Shown here piece by piece: positions 56,674-64,000 of a stretch of DNA of 64,000 nt; the stretch's first letter is position 1, and every line of letters starts with the position of its first letter. This DNA is from Aureimonas sp. AU22 (lineage in GTDB: Bacteria > Pseudomonadota > Alphaproteobacteria > Rhizobiales > Rhizobiaceae): the NCBI RefSeq assembly GCF_001463745.1, contig NZ_BBWJ01000017.1, positions 1 to 64,000 of the forward strand, read 5' to 3'. Below the pieces are notes generated by a model. That model had not been told where the DNA came from. It searched no databases and saw only the letters and a list, made by a program, of their open reading frames with translations. Made by a program: the position numbers and the translations under genes.

Positions 56674-59565
56674 TCAGGCCGTTCCGCGCTTGCCGCCGCG
56701 CTCCTGAAGCCGGCGACGGGCCTCCTCGGCCGTGAGCGGCTGGCCATACATGAAGCTCTGCGCGTACTCACAGTTCAGCTTCCGAAGCTGGGCTGCGTCG
56801 GTGTCGTTGTCGACGCCTTCGGCCACCACCGCCAGCCCGAGTTCGTGCGCCATCGTGACGATCGAGTGGACAAGGATCGAGCGCTGCGGAACCTGATCCC
56901 CGCGCAGGAAGGACTGGTCGATCTTCAGCGTGTCGAAGGGAAAGCGCATCAGGTAGGACAGCGACGAGTAGCCGGTGCCGAAGTCGTCCAGCGACAAGCC
57001 GACGCCCATCTCCTTCAACCGTTCCAGAAGCTTCGCCGACCGCTCCGGGTTGTCCATGACCAGGGACTCGGTCAGCTCGAGCTTCAGGGTTTCGGGAACC
57101 AGATGGTAGCGCTTCAGGATCTGGCGCACGTCGTTGAGGAGGTCCTGCCGGATCAGCTGTCGGCTGGAGATGTTCACCGAGCAGAAGAGCTTGGACTGGC
57201 CGGGTAGACGCTGCCAGTCGGCCAGCCGACGGGCTGCCTCGTCCAAGGCGAACTGTCCGAGCTGGACGATGAGCCCGGTGCTTTCGGCGAGCGGAATGAA
57301 CTCGGTCGGCGAGACGAAGCCGCGCTTGGCATGGTTCCAGCGCATCAGCGCTTCGAAACCGGCGATCTCGCCCGTCGATAGCTTGATGATCGGCTGGAAG
57401 ACGAGCGACAGCTCGTTGCGACCGAAGGCGCGCCGCAGGTCGGACTCGAGTTCGACGCGGCCCGAACTGTAGGTCTTGAAGGCCGAGCGGAACGGCTCGA
57501 TCCGGTCGCCCCCCAGGCGCTTGGCCTGGTACATCGCAAGCTCCGCCTCGCGCAGGACCTCGTCGGCTCCGGCGCCCTCGGTCCAGCCGGTCAGGCCGAT
57601 CGACGCCGTCAGGATGATGTCCTGGTTGGCGAAGGTGATCGGCGCGCGCACGGCGTCGCGAAGCGTTTCCGCGAAGGCTCCGACGGCGGCGGCGTCGCTT
57701 TCGGACATGAGGATCACGCCGAACTGGTCGCTCGACAGGCGCGCGAGCGAGTCCTGCGGCTTGAGAACGCGCTTGAGGCGACGGCCCACGGTCAGGAGAA
57801 TGGTGTCGCCGGTGGCAATGCCGAACTCGTCGTTGACTTGTTTGAAGCGGTCGATGTCGACCATGAACAGCGTCGGGCGCACGTCGGGACGGGTGGCCGC
57901 GAGGCACGAGATCGAGTCGAGCCGGTCGATGAAGAGCTCGCGGTTCGGCAGGCCCGTGAGCTGGTCGTGCAGCGCATCGTGCAGAAGGCGTTCCTCGGCC
58001 TTCTTGCGCTCGGTCACGTCCTTCAACGTGCCGACGCAGCGTACGACCTCGCCGTTGCTCCCGAGGACCGGCCGCGCCTGCAGGCTCATCCAGTGGTAGT
58101 GCCCGTCCTCGCCGCGCACACGAAAATCCTGTGCGATGCGGCCGCGCCGATGCTCGAGGATCGTGTCCAGCGTGATCTTGAACCTGTCACGGTCGTCGGG
58201 GTGGAGAATCGGGAGCCAGTCCCTCGCCGGGCCGTTCATGGCGGCGACGGGCATGCCGTCCAGGCCCTCCGTGTCGGAACCGGCGAAGATGCGGTCGCGC
58301 GACACGTCCCAGTCCCAGATCGCATCGCCCGTGCCCGCAAGCGCCAGAGAGCGTCGCTCCATGTCGGACAGGAGGCCGCCGGCGAAGGAGCCGCCGGCAA
58401 ACGCGTGCTGCATCACCGTGAAGCCGATCAGCAGCACGATCAGGACGAGGCCGCCGCCGAGCGCCGGCTGGATGATGTCGTTGTCGATCCGCCCCGTGAC
58501 GGTGAGCCATCCCGCCGCTATCCAGACCACGATCAGAAGCCACGTCGGGATCAGCATGATGGCGCGATCGAAGCGCATGGCTGAGAGGTAGAGGATGAGC
58601 ACGAGCCCGATGCCCGCGGCGGCGGTCATCGACATGCGCGCGATGCCGGCTGCCATGGGGGGATCGAAGGCGGCCAGGACGCCGAGCGCGCCGAGACCCG
58701 CCAGCCACAGCGCCGTGAAGGCGGACAGGATGCCGTGCCAGCGATTGAGGTTGAGATAGGCGTAGAGGAAGACAACGAGCGTGAAGGCGAGGGCGACTTC
58801 CGTGCCGGCCCGCCAGATCCGTTCCTGCCCCGGAACGATGGGCACGAGCTTCTGCCAGAAGTCGAAGTCGATGCAGATATAGGCGAGCACGGCCCAGGCG
58901 AGGGCGGCGGTCGCCGGGAACATCGGCGAGCCCTTCACCACGAAGAGGATGGTCAGGAACACGGCGAGAAGGCCGGCGATGCCCAGCACGATCCCGCGGT
59001 AGAGCGTGAAGGCGTTCACCGTGTCCTTGTAGGCGTTCGGCTCCCACAGCCGGATTTCGGGCAGACGGTCCGAAGACAGCTCGGCGACGAAGGTGATGAT
59101 CGCGCCGGGATCGAGCGTGACGAGAAAGACGTCCGCTTCCGGGCTTTCCTGCCGATCCAGCGCGAAGCCTTCCGACGGCGTGATCGCGGCGATCCGCTGG
59201 GAGCCGAGGTCGGGCCACAGGAACCCGGAGTTCGCGAGCCGGAAGTGCGGCGCGACGACGATTCGGTCGATCTGCTCGTCGGTGTTGTTGGCGAGCGCAT
59301 AGACCGCCCAGTCCCCCGACGGGTTCGCCGCCGTCGATTCGACCTCGATACGGCGGACGATGCCGTCGGCGCCGGGCACCGTGGAGACCTGGAAGTTCTT
59401 GCCCCGGTCGCGAAAGATCTCCACCGCCGGCTCGAGGTCGATGGCGATGTCCTCGCGCCCGATCGAGACCGGGGAGAGCGCATGGCTCGGCCCTGCCGCC
59501 AGGCATCCGATGAGGATGGCCAGGAGGCACAGGATTTGGCGTGCGAGGCGGAAGGGATGCGGCAT
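56674..59565 (-). CDS. Membrane sensor with PAS, degenerate GGDEF and EAL domains
   Basis: A 963-residue cyclic-di-GMP protein. Signal peptide (1-29), periplasmic sensor (30-185), about seven transmembrane helices (188-388), PAS (403-530), GGDEF-like domain (about 545-700) whose signature is S611-S612-D613-Q614-F615 in place of GG(D/E)EF, and EAL domain (about 715-955) with E738-A739-L740, ELTES, DDFGTGYSSLSYL and VAEGVD intact. A phosphodiesterase controlled by a non-catalytic GGDEF domain is the best reading. The 7-helix sensor resembles the 7TMR-DISM arrangement. Last gene of the thrC operon. Confidence 0.9.
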   Translation of the reverse strand: MPHPFRLARQILCLLAILIGCLAAGPSHALSPVSIGREDIAIDLEPAVEIFRDRGKNFQVSTVPGADGIVRRIEVESTAANPSGDWAVYALANNTDEQIDRIVVAPHFRLANSGFLWPDLGSQRIAAITPSEGFALDRQESPEADVFLVTLDPGAIITFVAELSSDRLPEIRLWEPNAYKDTVNAFTLYRGIVLGIAGLLAVFLTILFVVKGSPMFPATAALAWAVLAYICIDFDFWQKLVPIVPGQERIWRAGTEVALAFTLVVFLYAYLNLNRWHGILSAFTALWLAGLGALGVLAAFDPPMAAGIARMSMTAAAGIGLVLILYLSAMRFDRAIMLIPTWLLIVVWIAAGWLTVTGRIDNDIIQPALGGGLVLIVLLIGFTVMQHAFAGGSFAGGLLSDMERRSLALAGTGDAIWDWDVSRDRIFAGSDTEGLDGMPVAAMNGPARDWLPILHPDDRDRFKITLDTILEHRRGRIAQDFRVRGEDGHYHWMSLQARPVLGSNGEVVRCVGTLKDVTERKKAEERLLHDALHDQLTGLPNRELFIDRLDSISCLAATRPDVRPTLFMVDIDRFKQVNDEFGIATGDTILLTVGRRLKRVLKPQDSLARLSSDQFGVILMSESDAAAVGAFAETLRDAVRAPITFANQDIILTASIGLTGWTEGAGADEVLREAELAMYQAKRLGGDRIEPFRSAFKTYSSGRVELESDLRRAFGRNELSLVFQPIIKLSTGEIAGFEALMRWNHAKRGFVSPTEFIPLAESTGLIVQLGQFALDEAARRLADWQRLPGQSKLFCSVNISSRQLIRQDLLNDVRQILKRYHLVPETLKLELTESLVMDNPERSAKLLERLKEMGVGLSLDDFGTGYSSLSYLMRFPFDTLKIDQSFLRGDQVPQRSILVHSIVTMAHELGLAVVAEGVDNDTDAAQLRKLNCEYAQSFMYGQPLTAEEARRRLQERGGKRGTA

Positions 59566-59606
59566 CGAGCGCGTGCGGGCCTTTGTTCGCGAGGATCGGC
59601 GGGCGG

Positions 59607-60215
59607 TCAGGTTGCCGAAGGCGGGGCGCGGCCCGGCGCCCGATCCTCGGCGAGAAGCGAGTAAAGCAGGTGATCCTCCCAGACACCGGCGATTTTGAGG
59701 TACTGCCGCAGGTAGCCCTCCCGCGTGAACCCCGATTTCTCCAGAAGCCGGATCGAGGCGGCGTTTCGCGGCAGGCAGGCGGCTTCGAGGCGGTGGAGCC
59801 GAAGCACGTCGAAGGCGAAGCTCGACACGACGTTCACCGCCTGCGACATCACGCCCTGTCCGGCGAAGGATTGACCCATCCAGTAGCCCAACGTTCCGGT
59901 CTGGGCGACCCCTCGTTGGATGCGACCGAGAGTGAGCCCTCCCATGAGCACCGATCCTTCCCGGTCGAAGACGAAGTAGGTGTAGCCGGTCCTTTGGCGC
60001 GCATCCAGTCGGTAGCGACGCAGGCGAAGGCGGTAGGACGTGCGGCCGAGCTCGTCGTCGGTCCAGTTTGGCTCCCAGGGCGTGAGAAACGCCCGGCTGC
60101 GACCGCGCAGGTTCTGCCATGCCTCGTAGTCCGAGCTTCGCGGCGCGCGCAGGAGAATGCGCGGTCCCGTCAGGACAGGCTGGGTCGCGGGCTGAACCCA
60201 GTCGAGGAAGGCCAT
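59607..60215 (-). CDS. GNAT N-acetyltransferase, RimJ/RimL type
   Basis: A 202-residue GNAT acetyltransferase. Family features: ILLRAPRSSDYEAWQNLRG near residues 21-39, the acetyl-CoA loop around GYWMGQSFAGQGVMSQAV and the LEAACLPRNAASIRLLEKSGF segment. RimJ-type enzymes acetylate ribosomal-protein N-termini, but many relatives act elsewhere. It lies 14 bases after the M16 peptidase gene and 41 before the EAL gene, in a four-gene operon. Confidence 0.9.
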   Translation of the reverse strand: MAFLDWVQPATQPVLTGPRILLRAPRSSDYEAWQNLRGRSRAFLTPWEPNWTDDELGRTSYRLRLRRYRLDARQRTGYTYFVFDREGSVLMGGLTLGRIQRGVAQTGTLGYWMGQSFAGQGVMSQAVNVVSSFAFDVLRLHRLEAACLPRNAASIRLLEKSGFTREGYLRQYLKIAGVWEDHLLYSLLAEDRAPGRAPPSAT

Positions 60216-60229
60216 GGCTGGTCGGTCGC

Positions 60230-61537
60230 CTAGATCGAGACCAGCTTGCGGACCGGCGGTGTCTCGGCCGACGACGCGGCGCCGGACACAATTTCGCTCA
60301 CCGCGGGAAGGCGCGAGATCGGCCCGATGGCTGCCAGCGTGGGCGTCATGCCGAGAAATGTCTTGGCCGCCAGATCGGTCAGCCGGGTCGCGTCGATCGC
60401 GGCAAGTCGATCGAGCAGTTCGGTATTCTCGAGCACGGAGCCCTTGAACATCAGCTGGCGGGCGATCTGGCCAGCACGTGATGCCGGGCTTTCCTGGCTC
60501 ATCAGCAGGCTGGAGCGCATCTGCGCGCGGGCGCGGCTCACTTCCTTGTCGGTGATGCCGTCGGTCGCACGCATGAGTTCGGAGACGATGACAGGTGCCA
60601 GTTCCGCCATTTCATCTTCGCCGGTTGCGGCATGGACCCCGAAGATGCCGGTGTCCGAGAAGCTCCAGTGGAAGGCGGAAATGGCGTAGCACAGGCCACG
60701 CGTCTCCCGGATCTCCTGAAACAGGCGTGAGGACATGCCGCCGCCCAGGATGATCGACAGCACCTGCGCGGCGTAGAAGTCGCGCTGGTAGTAGGGACGG
60801 CCGGGAAAGCCGAGCACCATCTGCGCGTCGGCGAGGTCCCGCTCCTCGCGGAACTCGCCGCCGGTGTAGACGGCCGCCTCGCGACTGTGGGCGCCCTTCG
60901 CCGCCGGCGGCGTCGTGCCGAAGGCGGCCTCGACGCGCCGGACGACGTCGTCGTGCGACACGGCGCCGGCGGCCGATACCACCATCTGGTCCGGCGAATA
61001 ATGCCGCTTCAGATAGTCGCGAATCTGCTCGGGCGTGAAGCCGCTGACGCTCTCACGCGTGCCGAGGATCGGTCGGCCGAGGATCTGGTCGCGGTAGGCT
61101 GCGCTCTGAAAATGGTCGAAGACGATGTCGTCCGGCGTGTCTTCGGCCGCGCCGATCTCCTGCAGGATCACGTGCTGTTCGCGCGCGAGTTCCTCCTCGT
61201 CGAACCGGGAGTCGATGAGAATATCGGTGAGGATGTCGATCGCGAGTGGGACATCGTCCTTCATCACGCGTGCGTAGTAGGCGGTGGTCTCGACGCTGGT
61301 CGAGGCGTTCAGTTCGCCGCCGACGTCCTCGATCTCTTCGGCGATCCGTCGCGCGCTGCGGCGGTTGGTGCCCTTGAAGGCCATGTGCTCGAGGAGATGG
61401 GCTATCCCGTGTTCGCCCTCCGCCTCGTCGCGTGCTCCGGCCTTGACCCAGACGCCGAGGGCTGCGCTCTCCAGCGTGGGCATTGTCTCGGTGGCGATCG
61501 TCAGCCCGTTGGGAAGGCGGGTGATCTCAACGCTCAT
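60230..61537 (-). CDS. M16 family zinc metallopeptidase
   Basis: A 435-residue processing-peptidase-like protein. The inverted zinc motif H47-L-L-E50-H51 (AHLLEHMAFKGT) and the downstream glutamate in EQHVILQEIGAAEDTPDD are present, so it should be catalytic; the C-terminal half is the usual non-catalytic repeat. Relatives are bacterial counterparts of mitochondrial processing peptidase. Cytoplasmic, since no signal peptide is seen. Its start overlaps the thrC stop by 4 bases. Confidence 0.93.
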   Translation of the reverse strand: MSVEITRLPNGLTIATETMPTLESAALGVWVKAGARDEAEGEHGIAHLLEHMAFKGTNRRSARRIAEEIEDVGGELNASTSVETTAYYARVMKDDVPLAIDILTDILIDSRFDEEELAREQHVILQEIGAAEDTPDDIVFDHFQSAAYRDQILGRPILGTRESVSGFTPEQIRDYLKRHYSPDQMVVSAAGAVSHDDVVRRVEAAFGTTPPAAKGAHSREAAVYTGGEFREERDLADAQMVLGFPGRPYYQRDFYAAQVLSIILGGGMSSRLFQEIRETRGLCYAISAFHWSFSDTGIFGVHAATGEDEMAELAPVIVSELMRATDGITDKEVSRARAQMRSSLLMSQESPASRAGQIARQLMFKGSVLENTELLDRLAAIDATRLTDLAAKTFLGMTPTLAAIGPISRLPAVSEIVSGAASSAETPPVRKLVSI

Positions 61538-62943
61538 GCAGCGGCCCCGAGGCGCACGGCGCGGCTGCGCTCCCGGATATAGCTTTGGAGTGCGGCAAGG
61601 TCGTTGGGCAGCACGTCGAAGCGCTCGCCCTTCGTCATCAGGTCGGCATGGCTCGGGGGCAGGGCCGGCTCGGTGCCGCAGGCCGCCTTGACGGCAGCCG
61701 GGAACTTGGCGGGATGGGCGGTGCCCAGCGAGATCATCGCCGTGTCCCCGATGTGCTTCTCGGCGACCGAGACGGCCACCGCCGTGTGCGGATCGAGGAG
61801 ATAGGCGGTCGTCGCCAGCTGGTCGCGGATCGTCTCCGCCGTCTCGCCTTCGCCGGTGCGCCCGGCATCGAACTCGGCGCGGATGGCGGTGAGGATGTCG
61901 TCCGGCAGCGTGAAGGCTCGGGACTGCTGCAGCTGCTGCATCAGGCGTCGGATCACGACGGCGTCGCGACCGCTCGCCTCGAACAGGAGGCGCTCGAAGT
62001 TCGACGAGATCTCGATGTCCATCGACGGCGACATGGTGGCGTGGACGCCTTCCATTTCGTAACGCCCCGTGCGCAGCGTGCGCTCGAGGATGTCGTTCTC
62101 GTTGGTGGCGACGATCAGGCGCTCGACCGGCAGTCCCATGCGCTTGGCGGCGAAGCCCGCGAAGATGTCGCCGAAATTGCCGGTTGGCACGGTGAAGGAA
62201 ACCGGGCGCTGCGGCGCGCCGACGCTGGCTGCGGCGGTGAAGTAGTAGACGATCTGGGCCATGATGCGGGCCCAGTTGATGGAGTTGACGCCCGACAGCG
62301 CGCTCTCGTGGCGGAAAGCGGCGTCGTTGAACATCGCCTTCACGAGGGCCTGGCAGTCGTCGAACGTGCCCTCGACCGCCACGGCATGGACGGTGCCGGA
62401 CCCCGACGTCGTCATCTGGCGCTGCTGGACCGGCGAGACGCGGCCCTTCGGGAACAGGATGAACATGTCCGTGCGGTCGCTGCCGGAGAATGCGGCGATG
62501 GCCGCGCCGCCCGTGTCGCCCGAGGTCGCGCCGACCACGGTCGCCCGCTGCCCGCGCTGCGCGAGGACATGGTCCATCAGCCGCGCGAGGAGCTGCATCG
62601 CCACGTCCTTGAAGGCGAGCGTCGGGCCGTGGAAGAGTTCGAGCACGAAGTGCCGGTCGCCGATCTGGACGAGCGGCGCGACGGCCGGATGCCGGAACGT
62701 GGCATAGGCCTCGCGCACCATGCGCTCCAGCGCATCCGGGGCGATCTCGTCGCCGACGAACGGCTTGAGGATTTCGAGCGCCACCTCGGCATAGGGCCGG
62801 CCGGCGAAGGAGGCGATCGTTTCTGGGGAAATCTGAGGCCAGGTTTCGGGAACGTAGAGGCCGCCATCGGTGGCGAGGCCCGCGAGGAGAACGTCGGCAA
62901 ACCCGAGGATCGGGGCTTCGCCCCGCGAACTGACATATCTCAC
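61534..62943 (-). CDS. thrC: Threonine synthase
   Basis: A 469-residue PLP enzyme making threonine from O-phosphohomoserine. The PLP lysine is Lys112 in HGPTLAFKDVAMQ; the phosphate loop (GATSGDTGGAA) and FPKGRVSPVQQRQM follow. GTG 62943 is chosen because GGGAG lies 5 bases upstream and MRYVSSRGEAP is the family start; the upstream frame is shadow. It is the first gene of the thrC-M16-GNAT-EAL operon. Confidence 0.95.
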   Translation of the reverse strand: MRYVSSRGEAPILGFADVLLAGLATDGGLYVPETWPQISPETIASFAGRPYAEVALEILKPFVGDEIAPDALERMVREAYATFRHPAVAPLVQIGDRHFVLELFHGPTLAFKDVAMQLLARLMDHVLAQRGQRATVVGATSGDTGGAAIAAFSGSDRTDMFILFPKGRVSPVQQRQMTTSGSGTVHAVAVEGTFDDCQALVKAMFNDAAFRHESALSGVNSINWARIMAQIVYYFTAAASVGAPQRPVSFTVPTGNFGDIFAGFAAKRMGLPVERLIVATNENDILERTLRTGRYEMEGVHATMSPSMDIEISSNFERLLFEASGRDAVVIRRLMQQLQQSRAFTLPDDILTAIRAEFDAGRTGEGETAETIRDQLATTAYLLDPHTAVAVSVAEKHIGDTAMISLGTAHPAKFPAAVKAACGTEPALPPSHADLMTKGERFDVLPNDLAALQSYIRERSRAVRLGAAA

Positions 62944-63065
62944 GATCACTCCCAACCCTTCGGTTCGGCGACCCCTAGGCAGCGCGATTTCGCAGCCCGC
63001 CTGGTCGAAACCCGCGTAGGGGCCTGATATAGAACGGCTCGACACGGTATGGGAAGAACCGCCGC

Positions 63066-63623
63066 ATGCATATGTCCAAGCAGACCTTCGCACGCAACGT
63101 CGCCGGCATCGCCCTGGCGACCCTCGCACTCGGCGCCTGCAGCACGTCTGGCGGCGGCGGCAACTCGGTGGCGCCGGCTCCGGCGCGGCAGGCCTCGAAC
63201 GAGGGCACGGTTCCCGACTACTGCCCGCAGGTCAGCCTTCGCGAGGGGACGGCGATCCTCCGCAAGGGCGAAGGGGACAACCTCCAGTACATCGCCTCGA
63301 TCGTCTCCACCACGCGCTCGTGCCGCGTGCGCGATGGTGAGCTCTATATGGAGGTCGGCGTCGCCGGGCGCCTGGTTCCGGGCCTCGCCGCGAAGTCCGG
63401 GTCCGCCCAGCTGCCGCTGCGCGTCGCGATCCTCGACTCGGGGAAGCTCGTCTACAGTCAGCTCGGCCAGCAGTCGGTCTCGACGGATCCGGCGGGAGGG
63501 CCGAAGGAATTCCGCTACGTCGACCGGTCGATCCGCATCGCGATGCCGAAAGGGCGCTCGCTGGTCGTCTATGCCGGGTTCGACGAAGGGCCGCAGGGCG
63601 GCGCGAGCCGCCCCGGGTCCTGA
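63066..63623 (+). CDS. Conserved lipoprotein of unknown function (185 aa)
   Basis: A 185-residue predicted lipoprotein with lipobox LGAC at about residues 22-25 (GIALATLALGACSTSGGGG), a low-complexity linker and a beta-rich domain containing CPQVSLREGTAILRKGEGDN and a second cysteine in TTRSCRVRDGELYMEV. Two ATG codons lie two codons apart at the start; GGAAG upstream suits either. No function is known to me. Divergent from thrC; such a lipoprotein is common beside thrC in Rhizobiales. Confidence 0.75.
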   Translation: MHMSKQTFARNVAGIALATLALGACSTSGGGGNSVAPAPARQASNEGTVPDYCPQVSLREGTAILRKGEGDNLQYIASIVSTTRSCRVRDGELYMEVGVAGRLVPGLAAKSGSAQLPLRVAILDSGKLVYSQLGQQSVSTDPAGGPKEFRYVDRSIRIAMPKGRSLVVYAGFDEGPQGGASRPGS

Positions 63624-63628
63624 GCGGG

Positions 63629-64000
63629 TCAGGCCCGCTCCCATTCCGCGAAGGCCTCGACGACGGCCGGAAACTCCGACAGGCGCCGGATAACGGTTTC
63701 GGCGCCTGCGTCGCTCAGCGCGTCGGCATGGCCAGGGTAGCTATGCGCGCCGCCCACAAAGCCGACCACGCGGCAGCCCGCCGCCACGCCCGCCGCCACA
63801 CCGTGGACCGAGTCCTCCAGCACGACCGTCTGGCCGGGGGCGGCGTCGAACTCCCGGCATCCATGGAGATAAACGTCCGGCGCCGGCTTCGTCTTTCCCA
63901 CGCCGACCTCGCGCGCCGCGAAGACGTATGGCCGGAACCGGTCCCAGAGCTTCACGCGCTCCAGCATCAGCTTCAGCCTTTCGGTCGAAGAGTTCGAGCA
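63629..64000 (-). CDS. HAD-superfamily phosphatase, N-terminus beyond the window
   Basis: C-terminal part of a HAD-like hydrolase, open to the window end at base 64000; the frame begins CSNSSTERLKLMLERVKLWD, a motif II region, and continues with GKTKPAPDVYLHGCREFDA (motif III lysine) and VVLEDSVHGVAAGVAAGCRVVGF (motif IV acidic pair). The nucleophilic DxD lies outside. Beta-phosphoglucomutase/GPH-type substrates are typical; specificity unknown. Confidence 0.88.
   Translation of the reverse strand, partial: CSNSSTERLKLMLERVKLWDRFRPYVFAAREVGVGKTKPAPDVYLHGCREFDAAPGQTVVLEDSVHGVAAGVAAGCRVVGFVGGAHSYPGHADALSDAGAETVIRRLSEFPAVVEAFAEWERA

Noticed and set aside
59566-60291. N-terminal extension of the EAL protein
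   Set aside because: This part overlaps the GNAT gene on the same strand in another frame and lacks a fold; the signal peptide at 59565 marks the true start.

Overview
The window is high-GC DNA, densely packed with genes. It looks like core chromosome of an alphaproteobacterium of the order Hyphomicrobiales (Rhizobiales). Three blocks carry an order I know from that group: aroC, histone deacetylase-like, xseB, dxs, tlyA and an RlmD-like methylase; fabI, phosphatase, DnaJ, surface lipoprotein and pdxH; and tldD, ialB, ctaC, ctaD, ctaB, ctaG, ctaE, surf1, ispH, thrB and rnhA. DUF6101 beside ubiA fits too. A family such as Aurantimonadaceae is possible, but I cannot prove it from the sequence. 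I saw no insertion sequence, prophage, CRISPR array, tRNA or rRNA.

Layout. 1-9,230: a truncated short-chain dehydrogenase, three small unknown proteins, an Fsr-type efflux pump, an asparaginase, a Crp/Fnr regulator, a 53-residue membrane protein whose ribosome site lies in a hairpin loop, CorA, DedA plus MOSC, and trmO plus DUF2293. 9,231-13,241: a SahR-like regulator and metF with a palindromic operator, a small membrane ORF, a fold-type III PLP decarboxylase with a long leader, and DUF4112. 13,390-23,981: YpfJ-type protease, glyS without glyQ, a GH25-like secreted protein, tsaC, a flavin dehydrogenase, DUF6101, ubiA and purD. 24,087-32,395: two fatty-acid beta-oxidation operons, the second behind a perfect palindrome. 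32,392-43,547: isoprenoid, RNA-modification, shikimate, fatty-acid synthesis and vitamin B6 genes, mostly on the minus strand. 43,563-54,648: tldD, ialB and the complete aa3 oxidase operon with its assembly factors, then ispH, thrB and rnhA. 54,652-64,000: peroxiredoxin, a DsbD-N-like protein, YqgE, a minus-strand thrC, M16, GNAT and EAL operon, a lipoprotein and a truncated HAD phosphatase.

Functional links. SahR-like, metF and trmO share one control region and all touch S-adenosylmethionine metabolism; TrmO methylates the t6A whose precursor TsaC makes. The beta-oxidation genes supply acyl-CoA dehydrogenase, hydratase, hydroxyacyl dehydrogenase and thiolase activities. ctaB, ctaG and surf1 serve assembly of the ctaC/ctaD/ctaE oxidase. 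dxs and ispH are the first and last steps of the MEP pathway, and ubiA uses its polyprenyl product.

I found no clearly new multi-gene defence or mobile system. The most interesting items are small: the hairpin over the start of the 53-residue gene, the two operator palindromes, tiny unannotated ORFs with good translation signals, and an EAL protein whose GGDEF motif has degenerated to SSDQF.
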